Positions 1-9,028 of a stretch of DNA of 64,000 bases are shown here, piece after piece (positions within the stretch are counted from its first letter, which is position 1; each line of letters starts with the position of its first letter). The stretch is taken from contig NZ_JASTLC010000001.1 in NCBI RefSeq assembly GCF_030499575.1, positions 10,006,001 through 10,070,000 of the forward strand, in the 5' to 3' direction. A program made the translations under genes and the position numbers. The notes beneath the pieces were generated by a model. That model worked only from the letters and a program-made list of their open reading frames with translations. It searched no databases and was not told where the DNA came from. Source of the DNA: Streptomyces sp. DG2A-72 (GTDB lineage: Bacteria > Actinomycetota > Actinomycetes > Streptomycetales > Streptomycetaceae).

Positions 1-739
1 GTGCTTTGGAAGCGATGGAAGTGTGCGGTGCGCTTTCCGGCGGTGAGGAGGGGGGTGAAGAGGGCGAGTTCGAGATCGAGACCGTGGTCGAGCGGGCCTT
101 CGAGAGAGGCGTCCATCGCGCGCTTGGCGGCTGCCAGGGCGTCGGGCGGGCCGGCCGTGTAGCGGTGTGCCCGGGCCTGGGCCGCGTCGATCAGGGTGCC
201 TTCGGGGACGACTTGGTCAACCAGGCCGATCCGCTCGGCCTCGGCCGCGTCGACCTGGCGGCCGGAGAAGAGGATGTCCTTGGCCCGGGACAGGCCGACC
301 AGGCGGGGCAGGCGCTGGGTTCCGCCGGCGCCGGGGATTAGGCCGAGCGGAATCTCTGGCAGGCCGAAGCGGGCGGTGGGGTGCAGATGCGTACGTCGGC
401 GGCGAGGGCGAGTTCGCAGCCGCCGCCGAGCGCGTACCCCTCCACGGAGGCGATCACCGGGACGGGCAGCGCCGCGACCTCGCGCGTCAGGCGGCTGATG
501 CGGGCCGCGTAGTCGGCGACTTCCGCTGGCGTCAGCGTGCCCATCTCCGCCACGTCCCCGCCAGCGGAGAAGTGGCCGTTCGATCCGGTGAACAGCACCG
601 CACGAAGGTCGGTGCGGTCGCGGAGCTCCCGCAGGGCGGCATCTGCCCGCCGCTGCTGGGCGGCGTCGAACAGGTTAAGGGGCGGACGGTCCAGGCGTAC
701 CCAGGCGAGGTCGTCCTCGTAGCGGACGCAGACCGTCAC
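1..739 (-). pseudogene. Enoyl-CoA hydratase/isomerase, frameshifted, C-terminus off the window edge
   Basis: Crotonase-family enzyme, expected to hydrate enoyl-CoA thioesters in acyl-chain degradation. The first frame starts at a GTG that overlaps the stop of the upstream SDR (GTGA) and carries the oxyanion-hole signatures SAGGDVAEM and GYALGGGCELALAAD. At a G run (378-381, C run on the coding strand) the frame breaks. Restoring one base rejoins TARFGLPEIPLGLIPGAG and a normal crotonase tail that stays open to base 1. The lesion is a single base in a homopolymer, so it may be a sequencing error rather than true decay. It is translationally coupled to the SDR. Confidence 0.85.
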
Positions 740-1614
740 AGCACGCCTCCGTCGACATCGAGGACGTGGCCATTGACGTACGAGGCTGCCGGGCTGACCA
801 GGAACACCGCTGCGTCCACCGCTTCCTGCGCGGAGCCCTGCCGTCCGGCCAGCAGGCGTGGCCAGTACATCTGCCGCAGCCGCTCGTCCGCCGCCACAGC
901 CTCGCCCATGCCCACGCTCAGAATGCCGGGCGCCAGGCAGTTCACCCGGATCCGCCGGGAGGCGAACTCGACGGCGCAGCAGCGGGTGAACGCCTCGATC
1001 GCCGCCTTGGAGGCGATGTAGGCGCTGGCACCGACCGCAGGATGCGAGGTCATCGCGGAGGACACGGTGAGGACGGTGCCGCTGCCGCTGCGCTCCAGGT
1101 GAGGAAGGGCGGCTCGGACCGTGTGGAAGACGCCGTCGACGTTGGTGCTCATCACCTCGCGCCAATGTTCCGGACTGAGCCGGCGCACGGTGTTGTTGCG
1201 GGTGATGCCCGCGTTGGCGACCACGATGTCGATCCCGCCGAACCGATCCGCGGTCTCGGCCATCAGCCGTTCCAGGGACTCCGGCTCCCGCACGTCGCAG
1301 GGCACGTACGCGGCCCGGTCTTCATACCGGTCGACGATCTCGCCGACGCCGTGATCCCTCCTCGCCCCGCACACCACGCGCGCCCCCGCGCGCAGGAACC
1401 CTTCGGCGAGTTGCCGGCCCAGCCCCGTCGTCCCGCCGGTGATGACCGCGGTCCGATCGGCCAGCACCGCCGATGCCGGCCGTTCCTGAGCCGTCGCGGC
1501 CACCCGGATCCTCTCATCCGCCGCGACCGTCCTGTCCGTCGGGTCCGCCGCCGAGGAGCCGTCCGCTGTCTGCGCGATGACCGTCACTGGGGTCACGCCC
1601 CCTTTACCTGTCAC
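736..1614 (-). CDS. SDR family oxidoreductase
   Basis: Classical short-chain dehydrogenase/reductase, NAD(P)-dependent. It shows the cofactor motif TGGTTGLG, the NAG motif (VVANAG), a catalytic Ser in VSSA, the YIASK active site and a C-terminal DVDGG. Family members are about 250 residues, and the first ~48 residues of the 292-residue reading frame look non-conserved. GTG at 1587, with an AGGGGG box upstream, is a plausible later start. The gene overlaps the following enoyl-CoA hydratase by four bases. An IS inserted directly upstream (target duplication 1614-1618) may have cut it off from its own promoter. Substrate unknown. Confidence 0.85.
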   Translation of the reverse strand: MTGKGGVTPVTVIAQTADGSSAADPTDRTVAADERIRVAATAQERPASAVLADRTAVITGGTTGLGRQLAEGFLRAGARVVCGARRDHGVGEIVDRYEDRAAYVPCDVREPESLERLMAETADRFGGIDIVVANAGITRNNTVRRLSPEHWREVMSTNVDGVFHTVRAALPHLERSGSGTVLTVSSAMTSHPAVGASAYIASKAAIEAFTRCCAVEFASRRIRVNCLAPGILSVGMGEAVAADERLRQMYWPRLLAGRQGSAQEAVDAAVFLVSPAASYVNGHVLDVDGGVL

Positions 1615-1618
1615 TCAG

Positions 1619-3211
1619 CTTGTTCTTTATGGTCTTACCTGGTCACGTTCGGCGATGGTCTCGGGTCGCTTGACCGTTTTGCCTACGTCGTAGCGGGTGG
1701 CGGGGTGCCGGTTCTTCGAGCCGGGCGGGCGTCCGGGGCCAGGCCGGTTGGGTTTCGGCGCACGGGCCGGGCAGGGCAGGTTCGGGCGGAGGTTCCTGAA
1801 CCCGCGGCGGACTCGGGCGGGGGTGAGTTGGCCGGGCTCGGCCGGCTTCTCCCAAGGGCGGCGGAGGTCCGCGGCCAGCGGCCGGGCGAGGCGGAGTTGG
1901 GTGTGGGCAGCAATGATCAGCCAGGTCCATCGGTCCGCGGCCCGGGGTGTGCGGAGCTTCGGGCGGGTCCAGCCCAGCGTCTGCTTGATCATCCGGAAGG
2001 TGTGCTCAAGATCGAATCTGCGCAGGAACGCATGCCAGCGCAGGTCGACGCCCTCGCCCGACAGGCCGGTGGCCGACGTCCACAGCCAGACGGGGAGTGG
2101 ATCGTGGCCGCCGGGCAGGCGGTCGACCTGAAGACGGATCAACGTGCCTTCGATGACGGGGAGTTCGCCGGTGTGGTCGATCCACGCGGAGCGGGTAGTC
2201 AGACGAGGATGGATACGGTCCCAGACCATCGCGCGAGCGGTGCCGTAGCGGTCGGTGACCTGCAGGGTCGCGGCATCGGGCGCGCCCCAGGTGTCGGGCT
2301 TGGCGAAGCGGAACTCCTTGCCGTGCTTCGGCGGGCGCCCGCCCTGCGGCGGCGAGATCCACGGCACCGGGACCGGCTTGCGCATCACCCGGTCCGTGCG
2401 CATCCGCCCGAGGACCTCCACCGGCAGTCCTTCCAGCAGATAGGCCATGCGCGGAGCGTCGTACCCGGCGTCGAAGACGACCAGGATGTCGCGGTCACCG
2501 ACGTGCCAACGGCCCATGTCGATGAGGTCCTCGACCACCCGGCGGACCTGGGCCGCGGTGACCTCGGCGACATCATCGGCCGGCCCCAGCGGCAACGCGT
2601 CCAGGATCTGGCACCAGGAGGTGCGGCCCGATTCCAGCGCGGCGACGAAGGAGTAGGGCCAGCCGGGCACGAACTGGTCCGAGGACCGGCCGCTGCGGCC
2701 GTAGACGTGGCAGAACAAGCGGTCCGGGCTGGTCGGCGCGTCCGGCCGGAGCCAGTGGGTGACGTCCACCGCCATGACCAGGCGCCCGTCGGCGGCCTCG
2801 GGTTGCGGCAGCCCGGCCAGCACCTGCCGCAGCCGCGGCACATCGACGTTCCCGCGGTTCAGCGCGTCGTACATCGCGCCGTGCCCACGCCGGTGCTCGG
2901 CCGTCAGTGTGAGGTCCACCGGCGTGGTCACCGGTCCGTCCGCGCACAGCAACGCGTCAGTCAGCTCGAACAGCGTGTCTCCACGCGCGGTCAGGCAATC
3001 GAAGAAGTCGTCCCGGAAGTGTGACGCCACCGCGAACGCTTCCCGCTGGACATCGTGATGCAGCAGACTCATTCCCCCACGGCCTTCGTGCTGGTCAGGT
3101 GCCTCTTTGGTCGGAGCACAGGATCAGACGAAGGCCGTGTTCACGTCCCCGGAATCCTCGTACGAGCGATCACGTTCGGGGCATCGTTCGAGGTCAGACC
3201 ATAAGGACAAG
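1619..3211 (-). mobile_element. Insertion sequence, copy A (intact), with 5-bp target duplication CTCAG
   Basis: The ends are CTTGTTCTTTATGGTC at 1619 and its imperfect inverse GACCATAAGGACAAG ending at 3211. The flanks carry the same five bases, CTCAG (1614-1618 and 3212-3216), so the insertion boundaries are well supported. About 1.59 kb with one transposase gene. A second copy (4098-5684) lies in the same orientation, and the pair brackets a dihydrofolate-reductase-like gene as in a composite transposon. Confidence 0.85.
1627..3072 (-). CDS. DDE transposase of IS copy A
   Basis: 481-residue DDE transposase of a type common in Streptomyces (IS4/IS701-like; I believe the family annotated as NF041680). 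Candidate catalytic residues are Asp in AVDVTHWLR, Asp in VVFDAGYDAPRM, and Glu in the C-terminal DLEHTFRMIKQTLGW. The tail is basic and proline-rich, ending RDQVRP near the IS end. The frame is intact, unlike copy B, so it could mobilise both copies. The start ATG lies about 140 bases inside the IS end. Family placement is from recognition only. Confidence 0.85.
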   Translation of the reverse strand: MSLLHHDVQREAFAVASHFRDDFFDCLTARGDTLFELTDALLCADGPVTTPVDLTLTAEHRRGHGAMYDALNRGNVDVPRLRQVLAGLPQPEAADGRLVMAVDVTHWLRPDAPTSPDRLFCHVYGRSGRSSDQFVPGWPYSFVAALESGRTSWCQILDALPLGPADDVAEVTAAQVRRVVEDLIDMGRWHVGDRDILVVFDAGYDAPRMAYLLEGLPVEVLGRMRTDRVMRKPVPVPWISPPQGGRPPKHGKEFRFAKPDTWGAPDAATLQVTDRYGTARAMVWDRIHPRLTTRSAWIDHTGELPVIEGTLIRLQVDRLPGGHDPLPVWLWTSATGLSGEGVDLRWHAFLRRFDLEHTFRMIKQTLGWTRPKLRTPRAADRWTWLIIAAHTQLRLARPLAADLRRPWEKPAEPGQLTPARVRRGFRNLRPNLPCPARAPKPNRPGPGRPPGSKNRHPATRYDVGKTVKRPETIAERDQVRP

Positions 3212-3274
3212 CTCAGGAGCGAACCATCGTCATCTCCAGCCACTTGACGAGCTGCAGGAGCTCCAGAGTCAACC

Positions 3275-3886
3275 TCAGGGGCGGCGGTAGCACAGGGCGA
3301 CGGCGCCTGTTGTGGGGATGGTGGTGGCGTGGGAAAGCCGCCATTTCGACGAGAGGCCGTCGGGCAGCAGGCGCACTCCTCCGCCGAGGGTCGTCGGGAG
3401 CACGGTCAGGCAGAGTTCGTCGATCAGGTCGGCCTTGAGCAGCGCCTTGATGATGCTGGCGCTGTTCAGGACGAGAATGTCGCGGCCCGGCGCGGCCTTG
3501 AGGGAGCGTACCTCGGCTTCGAGGTCGCGGGAGACTCGGGCGTTGGCCCATTCCGTCTTGTCCAGGTCGGTTTGCTGCAGGGTCGTGGAGATGACCACCT
3601 TGTCGACGGTGGCGAGCCAGTTACCCAGATCGCGAGTCCGGGCCGAACTGGTCGGGTCGCTGGTCAGGCCGGGCCATACGGAGGTGAAGCCCTCCCAGTT
3701 GACGCGGCCGACGACCGCTGTGCTTACCCCGCGCCAGATCCCCTCGTACATGATCTCGCTCTGCTCGCTGGTGATGTGCTCCATGGCCCAGCTCATGTCG
3801 TCCTCGGGGCCTGTACTGGTGTACCCGTCCATCGAGACGACGGCGTCGGCAATGACCTTGCGCTGCTGTTCGGTGTTCGCAGGCAT
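3275..3886 (-). CDS. Dihydrofolate reductase family protein (RibD C-terminal-like)
   Basis: 203-residue protein of the RibD C-terminal/DHFR-like fold, a group of NADPH-dependent reductases of mostly unknown substrate. Typical signatures are VVSMDGYTSTGPEDDMSWA near the N-terminus, VVGRVNWEGF, and the C-terminal LVLNSASIIKALLKADLIDEL followed by PTTLGGGVRLL. ATG 3886 was chosen because AGAAGGGA sits just upstream and homologues begin near here; the open frame extends to 3937. It lies alone between the two IS copies and is a candidate passenger gene. Confidence 0.85.
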   Translation of the reverse strand: MPANTEQQRKVIADAVVSMDGYTSTGPEDDMSWAMEHITSEQSEIMYEGIWRGVSTAVVGRVNWEGFTSVWPGLTSDPTSSARTRDLGNWLATVDKVVISTTLQQTDLDKTEWANARVSRDLEAEVRSLKAAPGRDILVLNSASIIKALLKADLIDELCLTVLPTTLGGGVRLLPDGLSSKWRLSHATTIPTTGAVALCYRRP

Positions 3887-4097
3887 GGTGGGTCCCTTCT
3901 GACTGTTGACGTTCGCCCATAGGACTCCTGGCACCACCGGAACTCATCGCTCGGCGAGCGTCACCGGAACCACTCTGCCCTCGCGCCTCTCGCGCTTATG
4001 GAGGCGCCTGCCAGCGTGTGTATCGGAGATGGGATGCCGTTCGCTGGCAACCAACAATCCCTTCGTCACTCACCGTGGTTGTGGGACAGCTTCTGAG

Positions 4098-5684
4098 CTT
4101 GTTCTTTATGGTCTGACCTGGTCACGTTCGGCGATGGTCTCGGGTCGCTTGACGGTTTTGCCCACGTCGTAGCGGGTGGCGGGGTGCCGGTTCTTCGAGC
4201 CGAGTGGCCTGCCAGGGCCGGGCCGGTTGGGTTTGGGCGCACGTGCCGGGCAGGGCAAGTTGGGGCGGAGGTTCCTGAACCCCCGGCGGACCCGGGCGGG
4301 AGTGAGCCGACCGGGCTCGGCCGACTTCTCCCAGGGGCGACGGAGGTCCGCGGCCAGCGGCCGGGCGAGGCGGAGTTGGGTATGGGCCGCGATGACCAGC
4401 CAGGTCCACCGGTCCGCCGCCTCGGGGGTGCGGAGCTTCGGGCGGGTCCAGCCGAGCGTCTGCTTGATCATCCGGAAGGTGTGCTCCAGGTCGAATCTGC
4501 GCAGGAACGCCTGCCAGCGCAGGTCGACGCCCTCGCCCGACATGCCGGTGGCTGACGACCATAGCCAGACAGGGAGCGGATCGTGGCCGCCTGGCAGGCG
4601 GTCGACTTCCAGGCGGATCAACGTGCCCTCGATGACGGGGAGTTCGCTGGTATGGTCGATCCACGCGGAGCGGGTGGTCAGCCGGGGGTGAATGCGGTCC
4701 AGGCCATCACGCGAGCGGTGCCACAGCGGTCGGTGACCTGCAGGGTCGCGGCATCGGGCGCGCCCCAGGTGTCGGGCTTGGCGAAGCGGAACTCCTTGCC
4801 GTGCTTCGGCGGGCGCCCGCCCTGCGGCGGCGAGATCCAGGGAACCGGGACGGGTTTGCGCATCACGCGGTCCGTGCGCATCCGCCCGAGGACCTCCACC
4901 GGCAGTCCTTCCAGCAGATAGGCCATGCGCGGAGCGTCGTAGCCGGCGTCGAAGACGACCAGGATGTCGCGGTCACCCGCGTGCCAACGGCCCATGTCGA
5001 TGAGGTCCTCGACCACCCGGCGGACCTGGGCCGCGGTGACCTCGGCGACATCATCGGCCGGCCCCAGCCGCAACGCGTCCAGGATCTGGCACCACGAGGT
5101 CCGGCCCGACTCCAACGCGGCAACGAACGAGTAGGGCCAGCCGGGGACGAATTGGTCCGACGAGCGTCCGCAGCGGCCGTAGACGTGGCAGAACAAGCGG
5201 TCGGCACTGCACGGAGCGTCCGGCCGCAGCCAGTGGGTGACGTCCACCGCCAGGACCAGACGCCCGTCGGCGGCCTCGGGCTGCGGCAATCCGGCCAATA
5301 CCTGCCGCAGTCGCGGCACATCGACGTTCCCGCGGTTCAGCGCGTCGTACATCGCGCCGTGCCCACGCCGGTGCTCGGCCGTCAGTGTGAGGTCCACCGG
5401 CGTGGTCACCGGTCCGTCCGCGCACAGCAACGCGTCGGTCAGCTCGAACAGCGTGTCACCGCGCCGGGTCAGGCACGAGTAGAAGTCGTCCCGGAAGTGT
5501 GAGGCGAAGTCGAACGCGTCCCGCCGGGCATCGTGGTGCAGCAAACTCACCTCTGCGGCCTTCGTATGAACCTGATTCCGTGGCGGAACACATGATCACG
5601 CGAAGGCCGTCCGCCTGCCCGGCGAGTCCCCGGACGAGCGAGCGCGTGCGATGCGACGTTCGAGGCCAGAGGTTGAAAGACAAG
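4098..5684 (-). mobile_element. Insertion sequence, copy B (transposase frameshifted), target duplication CTGAG
   Basis: Second copy of the IS at 1619-3211, same orientation. The left end CTTGTTCTTTATGGTC starts at 4098; the right end finishes CAAG at 5684. The flanking direct repeat is CTGAG (4093-4097 and 5685-5689). Both copies thus duplicated five bases of the form CTNAG. The right-end sequence differs somewhat from copy A (GTTGAAAGACAAG against CATAAGGACAAG), so the copies are diverged and not a recent duplication. Confidence 0.85.
4106..5550 (-). pseudogene. Transposase of IS copy B, broken by a one-base deletion
   Basis: Closely similar to the intact 481-residue transposase of copy A over its whole length, but 1445 bp long instead of 1446. 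Near 4700 a CCC of copy A is CC, which stops the N-terminal frame at 4678 after 290 residues. The second half, including the catalytic Glu region DLEHTFRMIKQTLGW, continues in another frame to 4106. It could move only if copy A's transposase acts in trans. Confidence 0.9.
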
Positions 5685-5705
5685 CTGAGCGAGCCCGCCG
5701 GACGA

Positions 5706-6110
5706 TCAGTCGCCGAAGTAGGCCTTGGCAACGGCGTAGCTGTCCTCGTAGAGGTGGTAACGGGTGATCCGCCCGTCCCGGACCGTGGTGTGCAGGGCGA
5801 ACGCGGTTTCGATGTCCCGGCCCGTCTTCTTGACCTCGGAGACCATGCGCCCGATGAGCACCACATCGTCGCCCTCGGCGATGACCTGGCGGAGGTCGAA
5901 CTCCTTGGCTTGCACATGGATCTGCAGCAGCTCGAAGAACGTCCGCATGCCCTCCGCCGAGTCGACCTCCGGTACCCACGGAATGCCCGGCGGGTGCGGG
6001 ATTGAGAACGACACCGAGTCGGCGAACAGCGCCGCCGCCTCCGCACTCTTCCCCTCGGCGAGCAGCGGGAACAAGCGTTGCACAGTCTGCGTCGGTGACT
6101 CTGCTGTCAT
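5706..6110 (-). CDS. SnoaL/NTF2-like nuclear transport factor 2 family protein
   Basis: 134-residue protein with the cone-shaped NTF2/SnoaL-like fold, used by isomerases, cyclases and small binding proteins. Supporting sequence: TQTVQRLFPLLAEGKSAEAA for the first helices, FSIPHPPGIPWVPEVDSAEG, then strands around VVLIGRMVSEVKKTGR and DGRITRYHLYEDSYA at the C-terminus, the normal length and order. ATG 6110 was chosen because the family begins here; the longer upstream frame is low-complexity. It follows a VOC gene on the same strand with a hairpin between them. Substrate unknown. Confidence 0.8.
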   Translation of the reverse strand: MTAESPTQTVQRLFPLLAEGKSAEAAALFADSVSFSIPHPPGIPWVPEVDSAEGMRTFFELLQIHVQAKEFDLRQVIAEGDDVVLIGRMVSEVKKTGRDIETAFALHTTVRDGRITRYHLYEDSYAVAKAYFGD

Positions 6111-6219
6111 GCGTGTCGACCTTACAGGCCGGATATGCGGTGCAAGCCCATCAAGCCCTGATTCAAGAGCACCCTCTAGGCCGTGCCGACATGTGTCGAA
6201 GCCGCAAGTCAACCGAGGC

Positions 6220-6256
6220 GGGGCCGTGCCCGCCTGCCCTGTGGGTGCACGGCCCC
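6220..6256 (-). terminator. Hairpin downstream of the VOC gene
   Basis: Perfect 10-bp stem GGGGCCGTGC (6220-6229) and GCACGGCCCC (6247-6256) with a 17-base loop, 12 bases past the VOC stop and upstream of the SnoaL gene. No clear U tract. Likely terminator or attenuator. Confidence 0.55.
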
Positions 6257-6267
6257 GTCGGAGGGCT

Positions 6268-6708
6268 TCAGCTGAGCTGCTCGGCGAGTCCGACGACGAT
6301 GCCCTCGGGGCCGCGGACGTAGCAGAGCCGATAGATGTTCTCGTACTGCACGATCTCGCCGACGAGTTCGGCACCGTGGGCCCGCAGGCGGGCAACGACG
6401 TCCTCGATGTCGTCGACGGCAAACATGATTCGACGAAGGCCGAGCGTGTTCGCCGGCGCGTCTTTCAGCTCGGGGGTGATGGCCTTCGGCCTGTGGAACT
6501 TCGCCAGCTCTACTCGCCCGTGGCCGTCCGGGACCCGCAGCATGGCGATGTCCTGCCGGACGTCATCGAGCCCGATGACACGCTCCGCCCCGCGCCATTC
6601 GAGTGGCCCCTTACCCTCGAGCTCCATGCCGAGTTCGACGAAGAATGCAATGACAGCCTCAAGGTCGTCGACGACGATGAGGACGTTGTCCATCCGCTGG
6701 ATCGTCAT
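6268..6708 (-). CDS. VOC (glyoxalase/bleomycin-resistance superfamily) protein
   Basis: 146-residue vicinal-oxygen-chelate fold protein with two beta-alpha-beta modules: QRMDNVLIVVDDLEAVIAFF at the N-terminus and RRIMFAVDDIEDVVARLRAHG in the second half, ending YVRGPEGIVVGLAEQ. Candidate metal ligands are a His/Glu set such as GHGRVELAKF and the terminal PEGIVV. The start at 6708 has a perfect AGGAGG ribosome site five bases upstream. Members are lyases, dioxygenases or drug-binding resistance proteins; the specific role is not visible. Confidence 0.85.
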   Translation of the reverse strand: MTIQRMDNVLIVVDDLEAVIAFFVELGMELEGKGPLEWRGAERVIGLDDVRQDIAMLRVPDGHGRVELAKFHRPKAITPELKDAPANTLGLRRIMFAVDDIEDVVARLRAHGAELVGEIVQYENIYRLCYVRGPEGIVVGLAEQLS

Positions 6709-6947
6709 GTTGGGCCTCCTTCGTGCGGCACGGCCACGGTAGCCGCTTCTGCCCCTGAGACGGAGCTGAGAAGCCGCCCTCGACGTCCTCGGCCACATTC
6801 CCTTCGAGAACCGCAGGGCTGTCAGGATCATGGAGTCTCAGCGAGCGGCCTGCACCACTCAAACCTCGATGGCACGCGCTCAAGGTGCAGTGTCATAGAA
6901 CAATCAGACTTCGATGAGACTGCTCAGACATCGATGGGGCAGGACAG

Positions 6948-6971
6948 CCGGAGGTTAAAGAACAAGCTCAG
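6948..6971. repeat. Solo IS end with an adjoining CTCAG
   Basis: TAAAGAACAAG (6956-6966) is the exact inverse of the left-end sequence of the IS copies at 1619 and 4098, and the preceding GCCGGAGG resembles copy B's right end. It is followed by CTCAG, matching the CTNAG target rule. No transposase is attached, so it is probably the remnant of a third, deleted copy. Confidence 0.5.
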
Positions 6972-7108
6972 AAGCTGCCCGGAAACCGCGGAGATCGTTT
7001 CACCCGTCCCGGCCGAAGCCCGTTTCGATCTGCTCGCAGGAGTGAACTTGCCTGGCGATCCACCCAGTTGGCGCAATCACGGCTCGCTCGGCGCGCGAGT
7101 CAAGCTCA

Positions 7109-8280
7109 ATGATCCACAAGTCCCTTGCGCGCTCGCTGCCACGCGAGCGGCCCACCCGCACGGAGGTCCCCGAGTTGCACGCCCGCCCCTTCCCCTACGA
7201 GATCGGCGGCGCCTGCGCCGAACTCGGCACAGTGATCGACATGGAGTCCTGGGCCCGGCAGGCAGGCGTCCCCGACCGGCGCAGGCCCGGGGCGCACCTC
7301 ACCGGAGCCACCGTCACTCGGTTGTTGGCCGTGGAGTCCAAAGCCTGGGATCCCGACCGTTTCGCCGATCTGGAGACCGTCGCGCGGGTGGCCCGCGGCG
7401 CGCTGGACAGTGCCCGTCTGTCCCCTGCCGAGGTCACCGCGGTTGTCCTCGTGACGTGCACCCCGTACCAGGTCATGCTTGACCAGGACGCCTTCGCGCT
7501 GCTGCGCATCCTGGGAATCCCGGACCACGTCCCACCCGTCCAACTCGGCGCGGGCTGCGCAGGCTTGGCACGGGCAGCGGCGGTCGTGTCGTCCACCGAC
7601 ACCGAACGAGCCCTGGTCATCGCCTACAACGTCGCCAGCCGGGTCAGCACCGCCCCCGACGGCTCCCTGCTCCCCACTACACCGACAACACCGTGCACCC
7701 GTACGGCAAGAGCCTCTGGGCGTCGCCGGCGCTCTTCTCTGACGGCGCCGGCGCCCTGGTCCTGCGCCGCAGCAAGGACGCCGACGGGCTGGTGCTCTAC
7801 TCGCGCGACAGCCAGTCGTTCGGCGACGAGCCAGGGCTCAGCGATCCCCTGATCCACTTCCCGGGCGGCGGCAGCCAGCACCCCGCGGGCTCCCCCGGCT
7901 CCTGCGAGCTGTCGGGCTACGGCATGAACTCACCCGAAATCCAGCGCTACTACAGCAGGGGCATGACCCTCAACCACGAGGCCCTGGAAAAGGTCCGCCC
8001 CGGCTATCTCAAAGAGGTGACCAGGCTCTACACCCATCAGGCCAACCCCCGGCTGGTCGACGCCTTCCGCGAGGAGATGGGCATCCCCGCCGAGCAGGCA
8101 CCCTCGAACGTACGCACCATCGGCAACACCGCGGCGGCCTCGACCATCGCCCTGCTGCACGCTGACCTCGTCGCCGGAACAATCGTCCAACCCGACGAGG
8201 TGTGTTTCTCCGTCGTTGGTTCCGGCCCCGAACGCGGGGCGCTCGTAACGCCGGTCCGGGTACCCGCGCTACGGGTCTGA
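7109..8280 (+). pseudogene. 3-oxoacyl-ACP synthase III (KAS III-like), frameshifted
   Basis: Thiolase-fold condensing enzyme of the FabH/KAS III group, which starts fatty-acid or polyketide chains. The Cys-His-Asn triad is intact but split between two frames: Cys in GAGCAGLARA in the first; His in THQANPRL and Asn in IGNTAAAS in the second. The break is near 7672, where the first frame runs off from DGSLLP and the second resumes with HYTDNTVHPYGKS. TTG 7175 with GGAGG eight bases upstream is a credible start; 7109 is the longest. One indel would restore about 370 residues, the family's usual length. Confidence 0.8.
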
Positions 8281-8308
8281 GATCATCCATGCTCAGCGAG
8301 ACGGGACA

Positions 8309-8397
8309 GATCAGACAGGAGTGCGTCTCACCGCGCTGTCCCTTGGGCCGGACAGAGGCCATCGCCAATGAGAAAAGGACATCGGAAACACGAACCT
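8309..8397. repeat. ~88-bp dispersed repeat, copy A
   Basis: About 85% identical by eye to 22998-23087 (shared cores GGCCGGACAGAGGCCA and GAAACACGAACCT). It begins just after the KAS III stop and ends inside a truncated RNA-ligase-like gene, so its edge marks a recombination or insertion junction. No coding sense recognised. Possibly the end of a mobile element. Confidence 0.6.
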
Positions 8398-8400
8398 ACA

Positions 8401-8517
8401 GCTGGTGACGAGGTCGAGAAGGGCACGATCCCGGTCCGATACGGCCAGATATACGTGCAAGAGGGTGGCGCCCTCGGGCCAGCGGGCATCGGCGTGCTTG
8501 AAGACGAAGGGCTTCAT
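8401..8517 (-). pseudogene. N-terminal fragment of a 2'-5' RNA ligase-like protein
   Basis: The first ~39 residues, starting MKPFVFKHADARWPEGATLL then HVYLAVSDRD, match the start of the fragment at 14958-15210 closely (MKPFVFQHAEDVWPEGETLL). The longer copy there includes a CVEDRWLHVTL-type motif typical of the 2H phosphoesterase/2'-5' RNA ligase fold. Here the gene stops matching at the edge of the dispersed repeat (about 8400). Start and Shine-Dalgarno region appear intact. Family assignment rests on the short WLHVTL motif, so it is tentative. Confidence 0.5.
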
Positions 8518-9028
8518 GTCGTGTCACAGTATCGTCCGTGCAACCGAACTTGCCCTTGTGTGACGGGGGTTCGGCCAGTCACCCGTCTTTGGGGCGGCGG
8601 CGGTGCTGTGTCGCGGAGCGACGCAGCGTTCGAGCTGCTCGTGCCCGTTGCCGTAGGTGTGACTGCACGGTCACCGTCCTCAGCGGACGAAGGCGACGTA
8701 GGTGCCGAGGGTGAGGCCGCAGAAGGTGATGAGCTGGCGGGGCTTGAGGCAGGTGAAGGCGGTGTGCATGGCGATGCCGGCTTGCCTTTTGTCCTGCCGT
8801 GCGGTCTCAAGATCGTGACCGATTCCTCCGGACCGTCACCAGGGAGGGAGTCAGTGAGCGGATGGCAGAGGGGCGCTCTGGCGTAGGCAATTGCCGTAGG
8901 GGCGTGTGAGGTTGGATCATTGCGGCAAGTGGCGGGGCCGAGAGGGAACGTCGCGGAGAGTTCCTGCATGCCTGTGTCGGCGTCCCGGGCCGTGCGTGAT
9001 CTTAGCTTAGAGGAGTGGGGCAGGGGGC
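8518..9028. other. Gap with one unidentified coding relic
   Basis: No complete gene. On the minus strand, 8680-8769 encodes a 29-residue tail (MHTAFTCLKPRQLITFCGLT, then a stop soon after), and the frame stays open with protein-like sequence upstream (LETARQDKRQAGIA). This looks like the C-terminal relic of a lost gene. The 3' part holds the upstream region of the caspase operon, with AGGGGG just before its ATG. Confidence 0.35.

Noticed and set aside
766..3024. Very long plus-strand open frame over the SDR and IS transposase
   Set aside because: It is antisense to two well-supported genes and encodes low-complexity Arg/Gly/His-rich sequence without any motif. Long antisense frames are expected at this GC content.
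4600..4720. Programmed frameshift in IS copy B
   Set aside because: Copy A has the same protein in one frame, and copy B is exactly one base shorter at a C run, so a deletion is simpler.
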